NCBI RefSeq assembly: GCF_900100765.1
Contig: NZ_FNFO01000020.1
Coordinates: 1 to 38,159, forward strand
Reading direction: 5' to 3'
From: Catalinimonas alkaloidigena
GTDB lineage: Bacteria > Bacteroidota > Bacteroidia > Cytophagales > Flexibacteraceae
DNA length: 38,159 nucleotides
Below, in pieces: positions 9,079 through 16,325 of the stretch; the first letter of the stretch is position 1; each line of letters begins with the position of its first letter. The position numbers were made by a program, and so were the translations under genes. The notes beneath the pieces were generated by a model, which saw nothing but the letters and a program-made list of their open reading frames with translations, was not told the DNA's origin and ran no database searches.

Positions 9079-11526
9079 CTAGTTCGGCTGATCCCGTACA
9101 GAAGTTTTCCACCGGAGGGGCACACGCAGGGACACGACGTGGTTCCGTCCGGGCTCCGGCAGATTCAACAGCCGGTAGCGGCTCAGGTGGTTCATGTAGC
9201 GTTCGTCCAGCAGATTCCGCACCTGCCATTCCAGCGTACACGACCAGGCGTCGAACGCCAGGGTGATTCCTGCGGCCGTTTCCACCAGTGCGTAACCGGG
9301 CGTGGCCGGTTCGTTCCGGTCGACCCGGCGCTGGGCGGCGAACTGATGGTAGCTGACGCGCACGAAAAGGTTCTGCACACGTTTCCGGTCCTGGAGCAGG
9401 CTCCATTCCGCCTCCTGCAAACACGAAAACGGGGGTGTAAACGGAAGCGGGGTGGCCTCGTTCAGGTTCTGGTTCCAGACATACTCTACGGCGGTGAGGA
9501 GCGTGACGCCGCGCAGGGGTTGGTAGCGGACCTGCCACTCGCCGCCGGTATAGACCGCCCGGGCCTGCACGTAGCGGTAAATCTGACCGGCTTCGGCCAG
9601 GGAAAACCACTCTCCTTCCGGAAAGAACTCGCTGGGCGGCAGCCGGAGCGCATACTGCACCGAGGGACGCAGGTAGAGGTAGTTGTCGTAATAACTGAAA
9701 AAGGGCGAGAGCGAAAGGAAAAACGAAGGCCGGGGCGTCCATTCTACGGCAAGGTCCCCCTGCCAGCCCCGCTCCGAACGCAGGTCGGCGTCGCCTACTT
9801 CGTGGCGCATCGTGCCGTGGTGCATCCCGTTCGCCGACAGTTCCACCGGTGTCGGCATCCGAAAGCTGGTTCCGGCATGGACCTTGACCCGCAGCGACTC
9901 CCGCGGCTCCCATCGGACTCCCAGCGCGCCCGACAGATTGCCGAACGAACGGTCGATCGACGGATTGCGCTGCCGATCAAACTGCCAGGTTCCGGTGGTA
10001 TCGTACACCGGCTCCCGGTAGGCGGCAATCTGGTGCCGGGCTCCGTCGACGCGCACGCCGCCCTCCCATGTCCAGGCCGGATGCGGTTGCCAGGTATGAA
10101 TGCCGAAAAGCCCGGTACTGCCCGAGGTGTAGTCGGGTAACAGAAATTCGAACCCGCTCCGGCGGTTGCGTTGCTGCTGGAACGAGAGGCCCCACACTTG
10201 CTGGTGTTGAGCGCCGAGCGAATGGTGCCAGCGCAGGTGGGCCGTGCCGGTTTGCAGCACCAGCCCCAGGCCCAGGTTGTCTTCCGGCAGCGGACCGTAG
10301 TACCCATGCGCATGGGGCAGGGACTCTTCCCGACGGTCGTTGCGCTGGTAGCCCAAGTCCAGTTCCCACCAGCCTCCGGGACGTAACCAGGTGGCGTTAA
10401 CCAGCAGTTTGTCGTGATGATTCACCTGGCGGGGCAGATCCTGGTTGCGGTAGTTGCCATCGTGGGCCAATTGGTAGGCGCGGGGAATGCCGTGCGAGCC
10501 GGTAAACAGGCCGACCCGCTGGGCGAAGTGACTGCCGTGGACCTGCAGCTGCCAGTGGTCGTTGCGCCACCCCCACGATCCGGCGACGTTCCGTTCCTGG
10601 CCGGCCGAGTTTTTCAGCCGTTCCCCTTCGATGGGCAGCACGTAGCGGTTATAAGTAAAGGTCGAGGCCGGCACCCGGTAGTCGGCGTAATCCTGTGTGG
10701 AGAGGCGTAGCCGGTAGGTGTGCCGTGACGTCTGCCCCCGCACCACCCCGGACGTTCCCCATAGGCTGTTGTTGCCTTTGTAGACCTGATAGAGTTCTGC
10801 CTGCCCCTCCCCCACGGGTGGAAACTCGGGCGGTTGCAGGGCGATCACGCCGCCCATGGCGTCCGATCCGTAGCGAAGAGCACCAGGGCCCTTCACAATG
10901 GCCACCCGTTCCAGGTCGTAGGGATCGATTTCCAGACCATGGTCTGCGCCCCATTGCTGTCCCTGCTGGGCAATTCCTTTGTCGTTGACCTGAATGCGGT
11001 TGAAACTCATGCCCCGGATCACCGGTTTGCCAATGCCCGTGCCGGTGGTGATGGCGCTCAACCCCGGTAATTTTTCCAGCGCTTCGGCAAAGTTGCCCGC
11101 CGCCTGGTAACGCCGCAGAAACGCCTGATCGATGACGAGCGTCGGTAACGAAGGAATGGGATCAGGCGTCTGGTCAGTCTGCGTAATGGTGACACCCGCT
11201 AGCTCCTGCGTGACGGGATCGAGCCGGACCTCCCATTTCTGATAAGGTTGCCGTAGCTGTACCGTGTCCGTTCGGGTCTGATAGCCGATATGGCGGACGG
11301 TAACCTCGTAGGCACCCGGTCGCAGGCGTGCCAGCACAAACTGCCCCTGCGCATCCGTAGCGGTTCCCCGGGAGGAAGTAGCTCCCTCCAGGGCGACGAC
11401 CACGACCGTTGCTCCCGGCAACCCCGCCTGCGTCCGGTCCACCACCTGACCCGATAGGGTGCAACGCGTGCCCTGCGCCCATGCGCTCCCCGACACTAGT
11501 ATGAAAACGAGCGCCCACCCCCACAT
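9079..11526 (-). CDS. Histidine-rich TonB-dependent receptor, candidate zinc importer (ZnuD-like role)
   Basis: Outer-membrane receptor of 815 residues. The start MWGWALVFILVSG at 11526 is 7 bp after the stop of the DUF4625 gene. Signal peptide to SAWAQ, CarboxypepD_reg-like domain (about 25-105), plug with VIRGMSFNRIQVNDKG and VAIVKGPGALRYGSDAMGG, then the barrel. Predicted outer loops are rich in histidine: HGSHFAQRVGLFTGSHG, QVNHHDK, SLPHAHGYYG and LRWHHSLGAQHQQ. His-rich loops are a feature of zinc-piracy receptors such as neisserial ZnuD. It is the last gene of the four-gene operon transcribed from box pair 2. The C-terminus ends LRWKTSVRDQPN, not in an aromatic residue, which is unusual for a barrel. 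Receptor identity is firm; zinc as substrate is inferred from context and histidines. Confidence 0.88.
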   Translation of the reverse strand: MWGWALVFILVSGSAWAQGTRCTLSGQVVDRTQAGLPGATVVVVALEGATSSRGTATDAQGQFVLARLRPGAYEVTVRHIGYQTRTDTVQLRQPYQKWEVRLDPVTQELAGVTITQTDQTPDPIPSLPTLVIDQAFLRRYQAAGNFAEALEKLPGLSAITTGTGIGKPVIRGMSFNRIQVNDKGIAQQGQQWGADHGLEIDPYDLERVAIVKGPGALRYGSDAMGGVIALQPPEFPPVGEGQAELYQVYKGNNSLWGTSGVVRGQTSRHTYRLRLSTQDYADYRVPASTFTYNRYVLPIEGERLKNSAGQERNVAGSWGWRNDHWQLQVHGSHFAQRVGLFTGSHGIPRAYQLAHDGNYRNQDLPRQVNHHDKLLVNATWLRPGGWWELDLGYQRNDRREESLPHAHGYYGPLPEDNLGLGLVLQTGTAHLRWHHSLGAQHQQVWGLSFQQQRNRRSGFEFLLPDYTSGSTGLFGIHTWQPHPAWTWEGGVRVDGARHQIAAYREPVYDTTGTWQFDRQRNPSIDRSFGNLSGALGVRWEPRESLRVKVHAGTSFRMPTPVELSANGMHHGTMRHEVGDADLRSERGWQGDLAVEWTPRPSFFLSLSPFFSYYDNYLYLRPSVQYALRLPPSEFFPEGEWFSLAEAGQIYRYVQARAVYTGGEWQVRYQPLRGVTLLTAVEYVWNQNLNEATPLPFTPPFSCLQEAEWSLLQDRKRVQNLFVRVSYHQFAAQRRVDRNEPATPGYALVETAAGITLAFDAWSCTLEWQVRNLLDERYMNHLSRYRLLNLPEPGRNHVVSLRVPLRWKTSVRDQPN

Positions 11527-11533
11527 AAGTCTT

Positions 11534-12427
11534 CTACCCCTGCACATCCACCCAGAAAATCACCTGCGATTCGTTGTTGGCGCGGTCGAACAGTTTCATT
11601 ACAAACCGATAGAGGCCGGTGGACCCGAAGGTCGGCAGCGTAAATTCAGTTTCCAGGGTAAACTCCGTCCCCTGATCTTCCGGAAAAAAGTGCTGGAGCG
11701 CGGTAAATTCCGTTCCTGCCGGATCGTAGTAATAGAGCTCGTAATGACCCCCGCCCAGCGGGGCATCGTCCTGAATCAGACCGACCAGCGGCAGCACTTC
11801 GCCGCGTTTGGCCTGCGTGGTGTCGCTGGCGGGTTGGGTAAGTGTGAGGGAGGGAGGCAGCGAATCCTGGGCATTGCGGACCTGGAGATCGAATTCCAGG
11901 AATTCGGCTTCGTTGCCGGCGGCATCCAGGCCTTGTACCATCAGGTGGTAATTGCCGACGGCGGCGTTCTGGGGAACGGCGAAGACTTCCTCCCACGTCT
12001 GCTGCATGCCGCTCACTTCCTTGATCCGAAACTCGGACCAGGTTTCCGCCAGAAGGCTCAGGGGGGAGAGTAGCTCCGTTCCCTGTTTCTGAGGAGGCGC
12101 CACAGCCGGGGGAGCGATTACCCTGCCCCCGTGGGTATGACAATCGAAATTATGGTGAATGTCGATTTTACACTGGGACAGATCCCGATCGTCGGTAAAC
12201 GCCAACTCCAGGATCAACTCCTGGCCCGTATAGGTGCGCAGCACATGGTCTGACCAGTTGCCGCACACTGAGTCTTCCGTGAGGGCAGGTGTGGATGATT
12301 GCAGTGTGATTGTCGGGGCGGTCACATCAGGACCGGAGGGAAGGGGGTCACCGCCACAACTTCCCAACAACACCAGCAGGAGCAAACAAGCAAAATAGCG
12401 TACCATCATCATCGGCGTATTATTCAT
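11534..12427 (-). CDS. DUF4625-type surface or periplasmic lipoprotein
   Basis: Lipoprotein of 297 residues. The leader ends in a lipobox LGSC with the lipidated C24, followed by GGD. The mature protein has tandem beta-sandwich (Ig/cadherin-like) modules. The first contains a striking cluster IDIHHNFDCHTHGG (residues 88-101: H91, H92, D95, C96, H97, H99), typical of DUF4625 proteins and well suited to metal binding. The second carries GHYELYYYDPAG, and the C-terminus is LFDRANNESQVIFWV. Several in-frame ATGs occur (codons 1, 6, 7, 8). It lies 4 bp after a T9SS protein and 7 bp before the His-rich TonB receptor, so it may be that receptor's surface partner that collects and delivers the ligand. 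That role is inference. Confidence 0.8.
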   Translation of the reverse strand: MNNTPMMMVRYFACLLLLVLLGSCGGDPLPSGPDVTAPTITLQSSTPALTEDSVCGNWSDHVLRTYTGQELILELAFTDDRDLSQCKIDIHHNFDCHTHGGRVIAPPAVAPPQKQGTELLSPLSLLAETWSEFRIKEVSGMQQTWEEVFAVPQNAAVGNYHLMVQGLDAAGNEAEFLEFDLQVRNAQDSLPPSLTLTQPASDTTQAKRGEVLPLVGLIQDDAPLGGGHYELYYYDPAGTEFTALQHFFPEDQGTEFTLETEFTLPTFGSTGLYRFVMKLFDRANNESQVIFWVDVQG

Positions 12428-12431
12428 GTAA

Positions 12432-13400
12432 TCAGTGTACCATCAGGCGCTGGGCGATGCTGAGCTCCGGTGTTTCCAGCACGCAGAGGTAGGTGCCCGT
12501 CGAAAGATCCCGTACGGAAACCCGCATCTCCCCTTCGCCGGCCCCATGCCATTGGGACGGAAGCGACTTGACCGGACGTCCGTGCACATCCAACACGCGC
12601 ACGGCAACCCACCCCGGCCGGGCGAGTCGAAACCGAATCCGGGCTTCCTGGCGGGCGGGCTGGGGACTGACCGGCAACAGTTGCAGGGGAGCGGACATTT
12701 CCCTGTCGTCTGCGAGGTCGGTCGTCGTGTATTCCACGATGGGATAGAGCGTAAAGTGGGTCAGGAGGTTGGTAAAGTTCTGGCTGTAGAAATCTACCCA
12801 GTCGGCCCCGCCGTGGTTGTGGCGGCGCACCGCGTTGCGACCGAAGCGGGGGGCGTCGGCAGGGGCTCGGCTTCCCGGAGGACCGTGCAGCAGCGCGAGC
12901 GTGTCCCCTTCAAAGCCCCCGTGGGCGTAGTCGCGCAGGTTGAACGATACAAAAAAGGAATCTGGAACCGTTACCGGCTCGTCAAACCAGGTGACGGTCG
13001 AACCGCCCGTCAGGTCCAGTTCGCTGTGGTAGCGTGAGGCTTCTCCCAGCAATGTGCCCGGCAGCCGGGGCTTGCGGTAGGGAGGTTGCGCTTCGGTGAC
13101 GACGTCGTACACCCGGAAATCACAGAGGGTATCGGGCGATGCCCAGACGCCGGTGTGGTAGCTGATGACCCCGACGACCTGTCCCCCGCCGGGCAGGTCG
13201 TATTTTTCGGCGAACTCTTCCCGGTAGAGGTGATTCTGTCCGGTCCAGTAGCCCCACTGATCGGTTCCCTGGTACTCGGTGGCATACGGGGGCAAAGGCC
13301 CTCCCGGCCGCAGGTTCTGGAGCGTATCACGGATCTGTCCCCAGGCCAACCCCGGCAGCCCCACCAGCACTCCCAGGGTAATGAAACGAATGATGTGCAT
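12432..13400 (-). CDS. T9SS-secreted protein with the shared WGY/HxH domain (copy 1)
   Basis: Secreted protein of 322 residues starting MHIIRFITLGVLVG with a signal peptide to AWGQ (residue 22). Residues about 40-225 form a domain shared with the C-terminal half of 13465-16221 and with 18471-19388. Its landmarks are WGYWTGQN, EEFAEKY (61-67), DYAHGGFEGDTL (157-168), RHNH (193-196), W201 and THFTLYPIV. H160, H194, H196 and H215 are invariant in all three copies. A type A T9SS sorting domain follows (VSPQPARQEARIRF ... LSTGTYLCVLE). I recognise no named family for the shared domain; metal binding by the histidines is an inference. It is the second gene of the operon, 64 bp after the Ycf48 protein gene. 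Confidence 0.82.
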   Translation of the reverse strand: MHIIRFITLGVLVGLPGLAWGQIRDTLQNLRPGGPLPPYATEYQGTDQWGYWTGQNHLYREEFAEKYDLPGGGQVVGVISYHTGVWASPDTLCDFRVYDVVTEAQPPYRKPRLPGTLLGEASRYHSELDLTGGSTVTWFDEPVTVPDSFFVSFNLRDYAHGGFEGDTLALLHGPPGSRAPADAPRFGRNAVRRHNHGGADWVDFYSQNFTNLLTHFTLYPIVEYTTTDLADDREMSAPLQLLPVSPQPARQEARIRFRLARPGWVAVRVLDVHGRPVKSLPSQWHGAGEGEMRVSVRDLSTGTYLCVLETPELSIAQRLMVH

Positions 13401-13464
13401 GAGAAAGCAAAAAGGCGGGAACGGCCCTGTACACATGATGACCGCTCCCGCTGCTAGAAATCAA

Positions 13465-16221
13465 CTATTGCATGAGTACTTTAGCCGCCAGCGTGCTGCC
13501 CACCCCCGATACCCGCACCACGTACCAGCCTGCCTGCCAGCGATGGGCCGGCAACGACCAGCGGTGCTTGCCTGCAGTCAGGGTCGTAGTGGCCTCTTCA
13601 TGGACCACCCGACCCAGCACGTCCACCACCGTCACGGTAAAGTCGCCGGGCCGTTGGGTCTCGAACGCCACGGTCAACTGATCCCGCGCCGGATTGGGAT
13701 AAGGCGCGTACAGCGTCAGCGACCGGTGACGCACAAACGGATCGGACGCCGTCGGGGAGGCGAACTGTACCACCGGGAACAGCGCCAGGTGTCCCTGAAA
13801 CCCTTCGGTGGCTTCGTGGATGTCTTCCCAGGCCCGTGTGCTGTGGGAATGGACCCGCATGGCGTTACGTGCTACGGTAGAGAGATCCTCCTCTGAGCGG
13901 GTACCGTCGGCCGTGTGCATCACCGCCAGGGTGTCTCCGTCGAAGCCCCCGTGGGCGTAGTCGGTCACGTTGAAAGCCACGAAGAAGGAGTCCTCCACCG
14001 CTACCGGTTCGAAGAAGGGCGTCGTCATGGCGGCTCCGCTCAGGTCCAGGTCGCCAAAGGCCACGTCCTGCCGACCGATCTTCAAATCAGGATAGCCCGC
14101 CGTGTCGATGGAGAAGACGTTGAACTCGGCCACATGGGTGGGATGGGCCACCACGCCCTGGTGATGGCTCACCACGTGGGTGACGAGGGCCGGACCGCTG
14201 ACGTAGTACTTCTCGGCAAACTCTTCGTCGTAGTAACCACTCATGCCCGTCAGGTAGCCCCACCGGTCCTCAAGGGCAGGAGCCGCTTCCAGGGTCAGGT
14301 CTTCGGTGTAGTTGCGCAGCGTGTCGGCCGTGGGCTCATAGCTCAGGGCAGGCCGTTCCGGCGTGGTGTCGTTGCTGCCATCGGCCTGGTCCGAAAAGCT
14401 GAACACACTGCCGGTATTCCCGACGGCCCAGCCCCGGTTCAGATCATCGAACAATGCGCCACGGAGTGTCAACGAAATCACCTTCGGTTCTGCCTGCCAG
14501 TGGTGGCCGCCGTCGGTGGTGTAGAGCATATTGCCGCTGTTGCCCACGATCCATCCGCGGTGGGGACTGGTGAATGCCACGCCGCGAAAGGTAGTCACGT
14601 ACATCGCAGGAATGGTCTGACGGTACCAGGTCTGGCCGCCATCTTGGGTCTTGAGGATGTAGTCGCGGGCTCCGACGGCATAGCCCACCTCCGGGGTGGG
14701 GAAGTGTACCCCGTAGAGCGAAGCCAGCACGCCGGTGGGCATCAGGTTCCACACCTGCCCGCCGTCGGTGGTGCTGAGTACCACCCCGGAGTCACCCACC
14801 GCCCAGCCGCTCATCGCGTCGGCAAAGGTCACCGCGTGTAAGGTGGTCGTAACCGGCGTGGTCTGTTCTGTCCACGTGGTGCCGTCATAATGCAGTATTG
14901 TTCCCGCCGTACCGACCGCCCAGGCATGCATGGCATCCATCGCCGCAATGTCATGCAGATGCACCATCGTCGCCAGCGGCGTGGCTTGCGTTTGCCAGCT
15001 CCCTGCCTGCGAAAGGGTCAGCACCGTGGCCGAATCGCCCACGGCCCAGCCCGTGCCGCCTCCGAAGGCCACGCCCCGCAGGTTCACCTCCACTCCCGAC
15101 GTCTGCGGCAGCCAGTTTTCTCCGTCGACCGAGCGCAACAGAGTGCCCTCTTCACCGACTGCGTAGAGCGTATCTTCTTCGGCCCGGGCAATGTCGTAGA
15201 GATCGGCCCTGACTCCTTGCAGGATGTTGTTCCAGGTCGCACCGCCGTCGGTGGTCACCATCAGTTCATAAGGATACGCCGGGTAAGCACCGACCGCACC
15301 ATCAGGCGTAAAAACGAGGTCAGATACATATACATACCCCGATCCGGGCATAACTTGTGGCGTCCAGGTGTCCCCCCCGTCGGTCGTGGCATGAACCTGA
15401 CCGGTCTGACTGACAATCCATCCCCGATCGGCGTCAAGAAAGTGGAGCCCTGTGATGATCGCATCCTCAGCAAAACCCGAAACGAGGGGCGTCCAGCTAG
15501 CCCCGCCGTCCACCGTATGGAGCAACAGGTTGCCAGCCCCACTGACGTAGCCGGTATCGGCCGACACAAATGAGACTTTGGCGAGATTGGCTTCGGCAGG
15601 CAACATCACCGGTGTCCACGTTGCGCCGGCATCCAGGGTTTTCCAGAGACCTTCCTCACTTACGGTCATGTAACCGGTAGTATCATCGGGGAAGACAATG
15701 TCTGGATTTGTACTGAACGACGAAACCGGTAGATTCCATACTTCCTGCCAGCTTTGACCCCCATCCTGGGTTTGCATCACCGCCGCAGAGTCGTACGAGG
15801 ACTTCAGTCCCGCCAGGATGCCGTGCGATTCGTCCCAGAAATGAACCGTATTGGGGCGATAGAAGCGTTCCAGCGTATCCAGGATAGTCCACGTATCTCC
15901 GGCATCAGCCGTTTTCAGCACATAACCTCCGTCGGCGACCGCCCAACCGGTTTGTTTATCCAAGAAGGAGCCGGTGGTGATGAACCCTTCTTCCAGGCCG
16001 ATCCGCTTTACCGTCCAGGAAGCGCCGCCATCAGTCGTGCGCAGCACGTTTCCGAGCGTAAAGGCAAGAATGGTATCCTGGCTGAGTGGCATCACACCGT
16101 AAGGATACTGGGTCAATTCCTCGCCCAACTGATACGACCAGCGGCTCTGCGCAAGTAACCAGCCGGGAGTGAGGAAACAGAGCAAAAACAATTGAGAAGA
16201 ATAGCGTAGGATTCGAAACAT
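13465..16221 (-). CDS. Large T9SS-secreted protein: Ycf48-like propeller repeats, WGY/HxH domain and sorting domain
   Basis: Secreted protein of 918 residues. The start MFRILRYSSQLFL at 16221 gives a signal peptide ending WLLAQ; an earlier in-frame TTG lies inside the operator and is unlikely. Residues about 28-615 hold some 12-13 Ycf48/BNR-type repeats with Asp-box motifs such as DGGASWTV, DAGDTWTI and DGGQTWYR, each followed by a GWAVG-type turn, probably two tandem beta-propellers. Residues about 630-825 are the shared domain (WGYLTG, EEFAEKY, YAHGGFDGDTL, VHSH, GHLALFPVV), and about 838-918 the T9SS sorting domain (YPNPARDQLTV ... WYVVRV). It is the first gene of the minus-strand operon; its ATG lies about 35 nt after the predicted start of transcription at box pair 2. 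Function unknown. Confidence 0.85.
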   Translation of the reverse strand: MFRILRYSSQLFLLCFLTPGWLLAQSRWSYQLGEELTQYPYGVMPLSQDTILAFTLGNVLRTTDGGASWTVKRIGLEEGFITTGSFLDKQTGWAVADGGYVLKTADAGDTWTILDTLERFYRPNTVHFWDESHGILAGLKSSYDSAAVMQTQDGGQSWQEVWNLPVSSFSTNPDIVFPDDTTGYMTVSEEGLWKTLDAGATWTPVMLPAEANLAKVSFVSADTGYVSGAGNLLLHTVDGGASWTPLVSGFAEDAIITGLHFLDADRGWIVSQTGQVHATTDGGDTWTPQVMPGSGYVYVSDLVFTPDGAVGAYPAYPYELMVTTDGGATWNNILQGVRADLYDIARAEEDTLYAVGEEGTLLRSVDGENWLPQTSGVEVNLRGVAFGGGTGWAVGDSATVLTLSQAGSWQTQATPLATMVHLHDIAAMDAMHAWAVGTAGTILHYDGTTWTEQTTPVTTTLHAVTFADAMSGWAVGDSGVVLSTTDGGQVWNLMPTGVLASLYGVHFPTPEVGYAVGARDYILKTQDGGQTWYRQTIPAMYVTTFRGVAFTSPHRGWIVGNSGNMLYTTDGGHHWQAEPKVISLTLRGALFDDLNRGWAVGNTGSVFSFSDQADGSNDTTPERPALSYEPTADTLRNYTEDLTLEAAPALEDRWGYLTGMSGYYDEEFAEKYYVSGPALVTHVVSHHQGVVAHPTHVAEFNVFSIDTAGYPDLKIGRQDVAFGDLDLSGAAMTTPFFEPVAVEDSFFVAFNVTDYAHGGFDGDTLAVMHTADGTRSEEDLSTVARNAMRVHSHSTRAWEDIHEATEGFQGHLALFPVVQFASPTASDPFVRHRSLTLYAPYPNPARDQLTVAFETQRPGDFTVTVVDVLGRVVHEEATTTLTAGKHRWSLPAHRWQAGWYVVRVSGVGSTLAAKVLMQ

Positions 16222-16249
16222 GAGGAGAAAAAATAAGGTGAAAACTCTA

Positions 16250-16304
16250 ACGCAACAGTGTTGCAAATATAATTACCTCTTCTATTTTTGCAACACTGTT
16301 GCAT
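16250..16304. promoter_or_regulatory. Palindrome pair 2: symmetric divergent promoter and candidate Zur operators
   Basis: Two near-perfect boxes lie at 16250-16266 (ACGCAACAGTGTTGCAA) and 16288-16304 (TTGCAACACTGTTGCAT), with centres 38 bp apart. On the plus strand TTG 16261-16263, 19 nt, then TATTTTTG 16283-16290 fits the Bacteroidota promoter. On the minus strand TTG (complement of 16291-16293), 19 nt, then TATATTTG (complement of 16264-16271) fits equally well. Each box therefore supplies the -33 of one promoter and the -7/start region of the other, so two bound dimers would shut both operons together. Leaders are about 30 nt (plus) and 35 nt (minus). Confidence 0.85.
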
Positions 16305-16325
16305 TTTTATTTTTCTCTCCTCCCA

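Noticed and set aside
12674-12684. GCAACAGTTGC inside the small T9SS protein gene, similar to the operator boxes
   Set aside because: The half-sites are one base apart instead of three, it is within a coding region, single, and not near a promoter.
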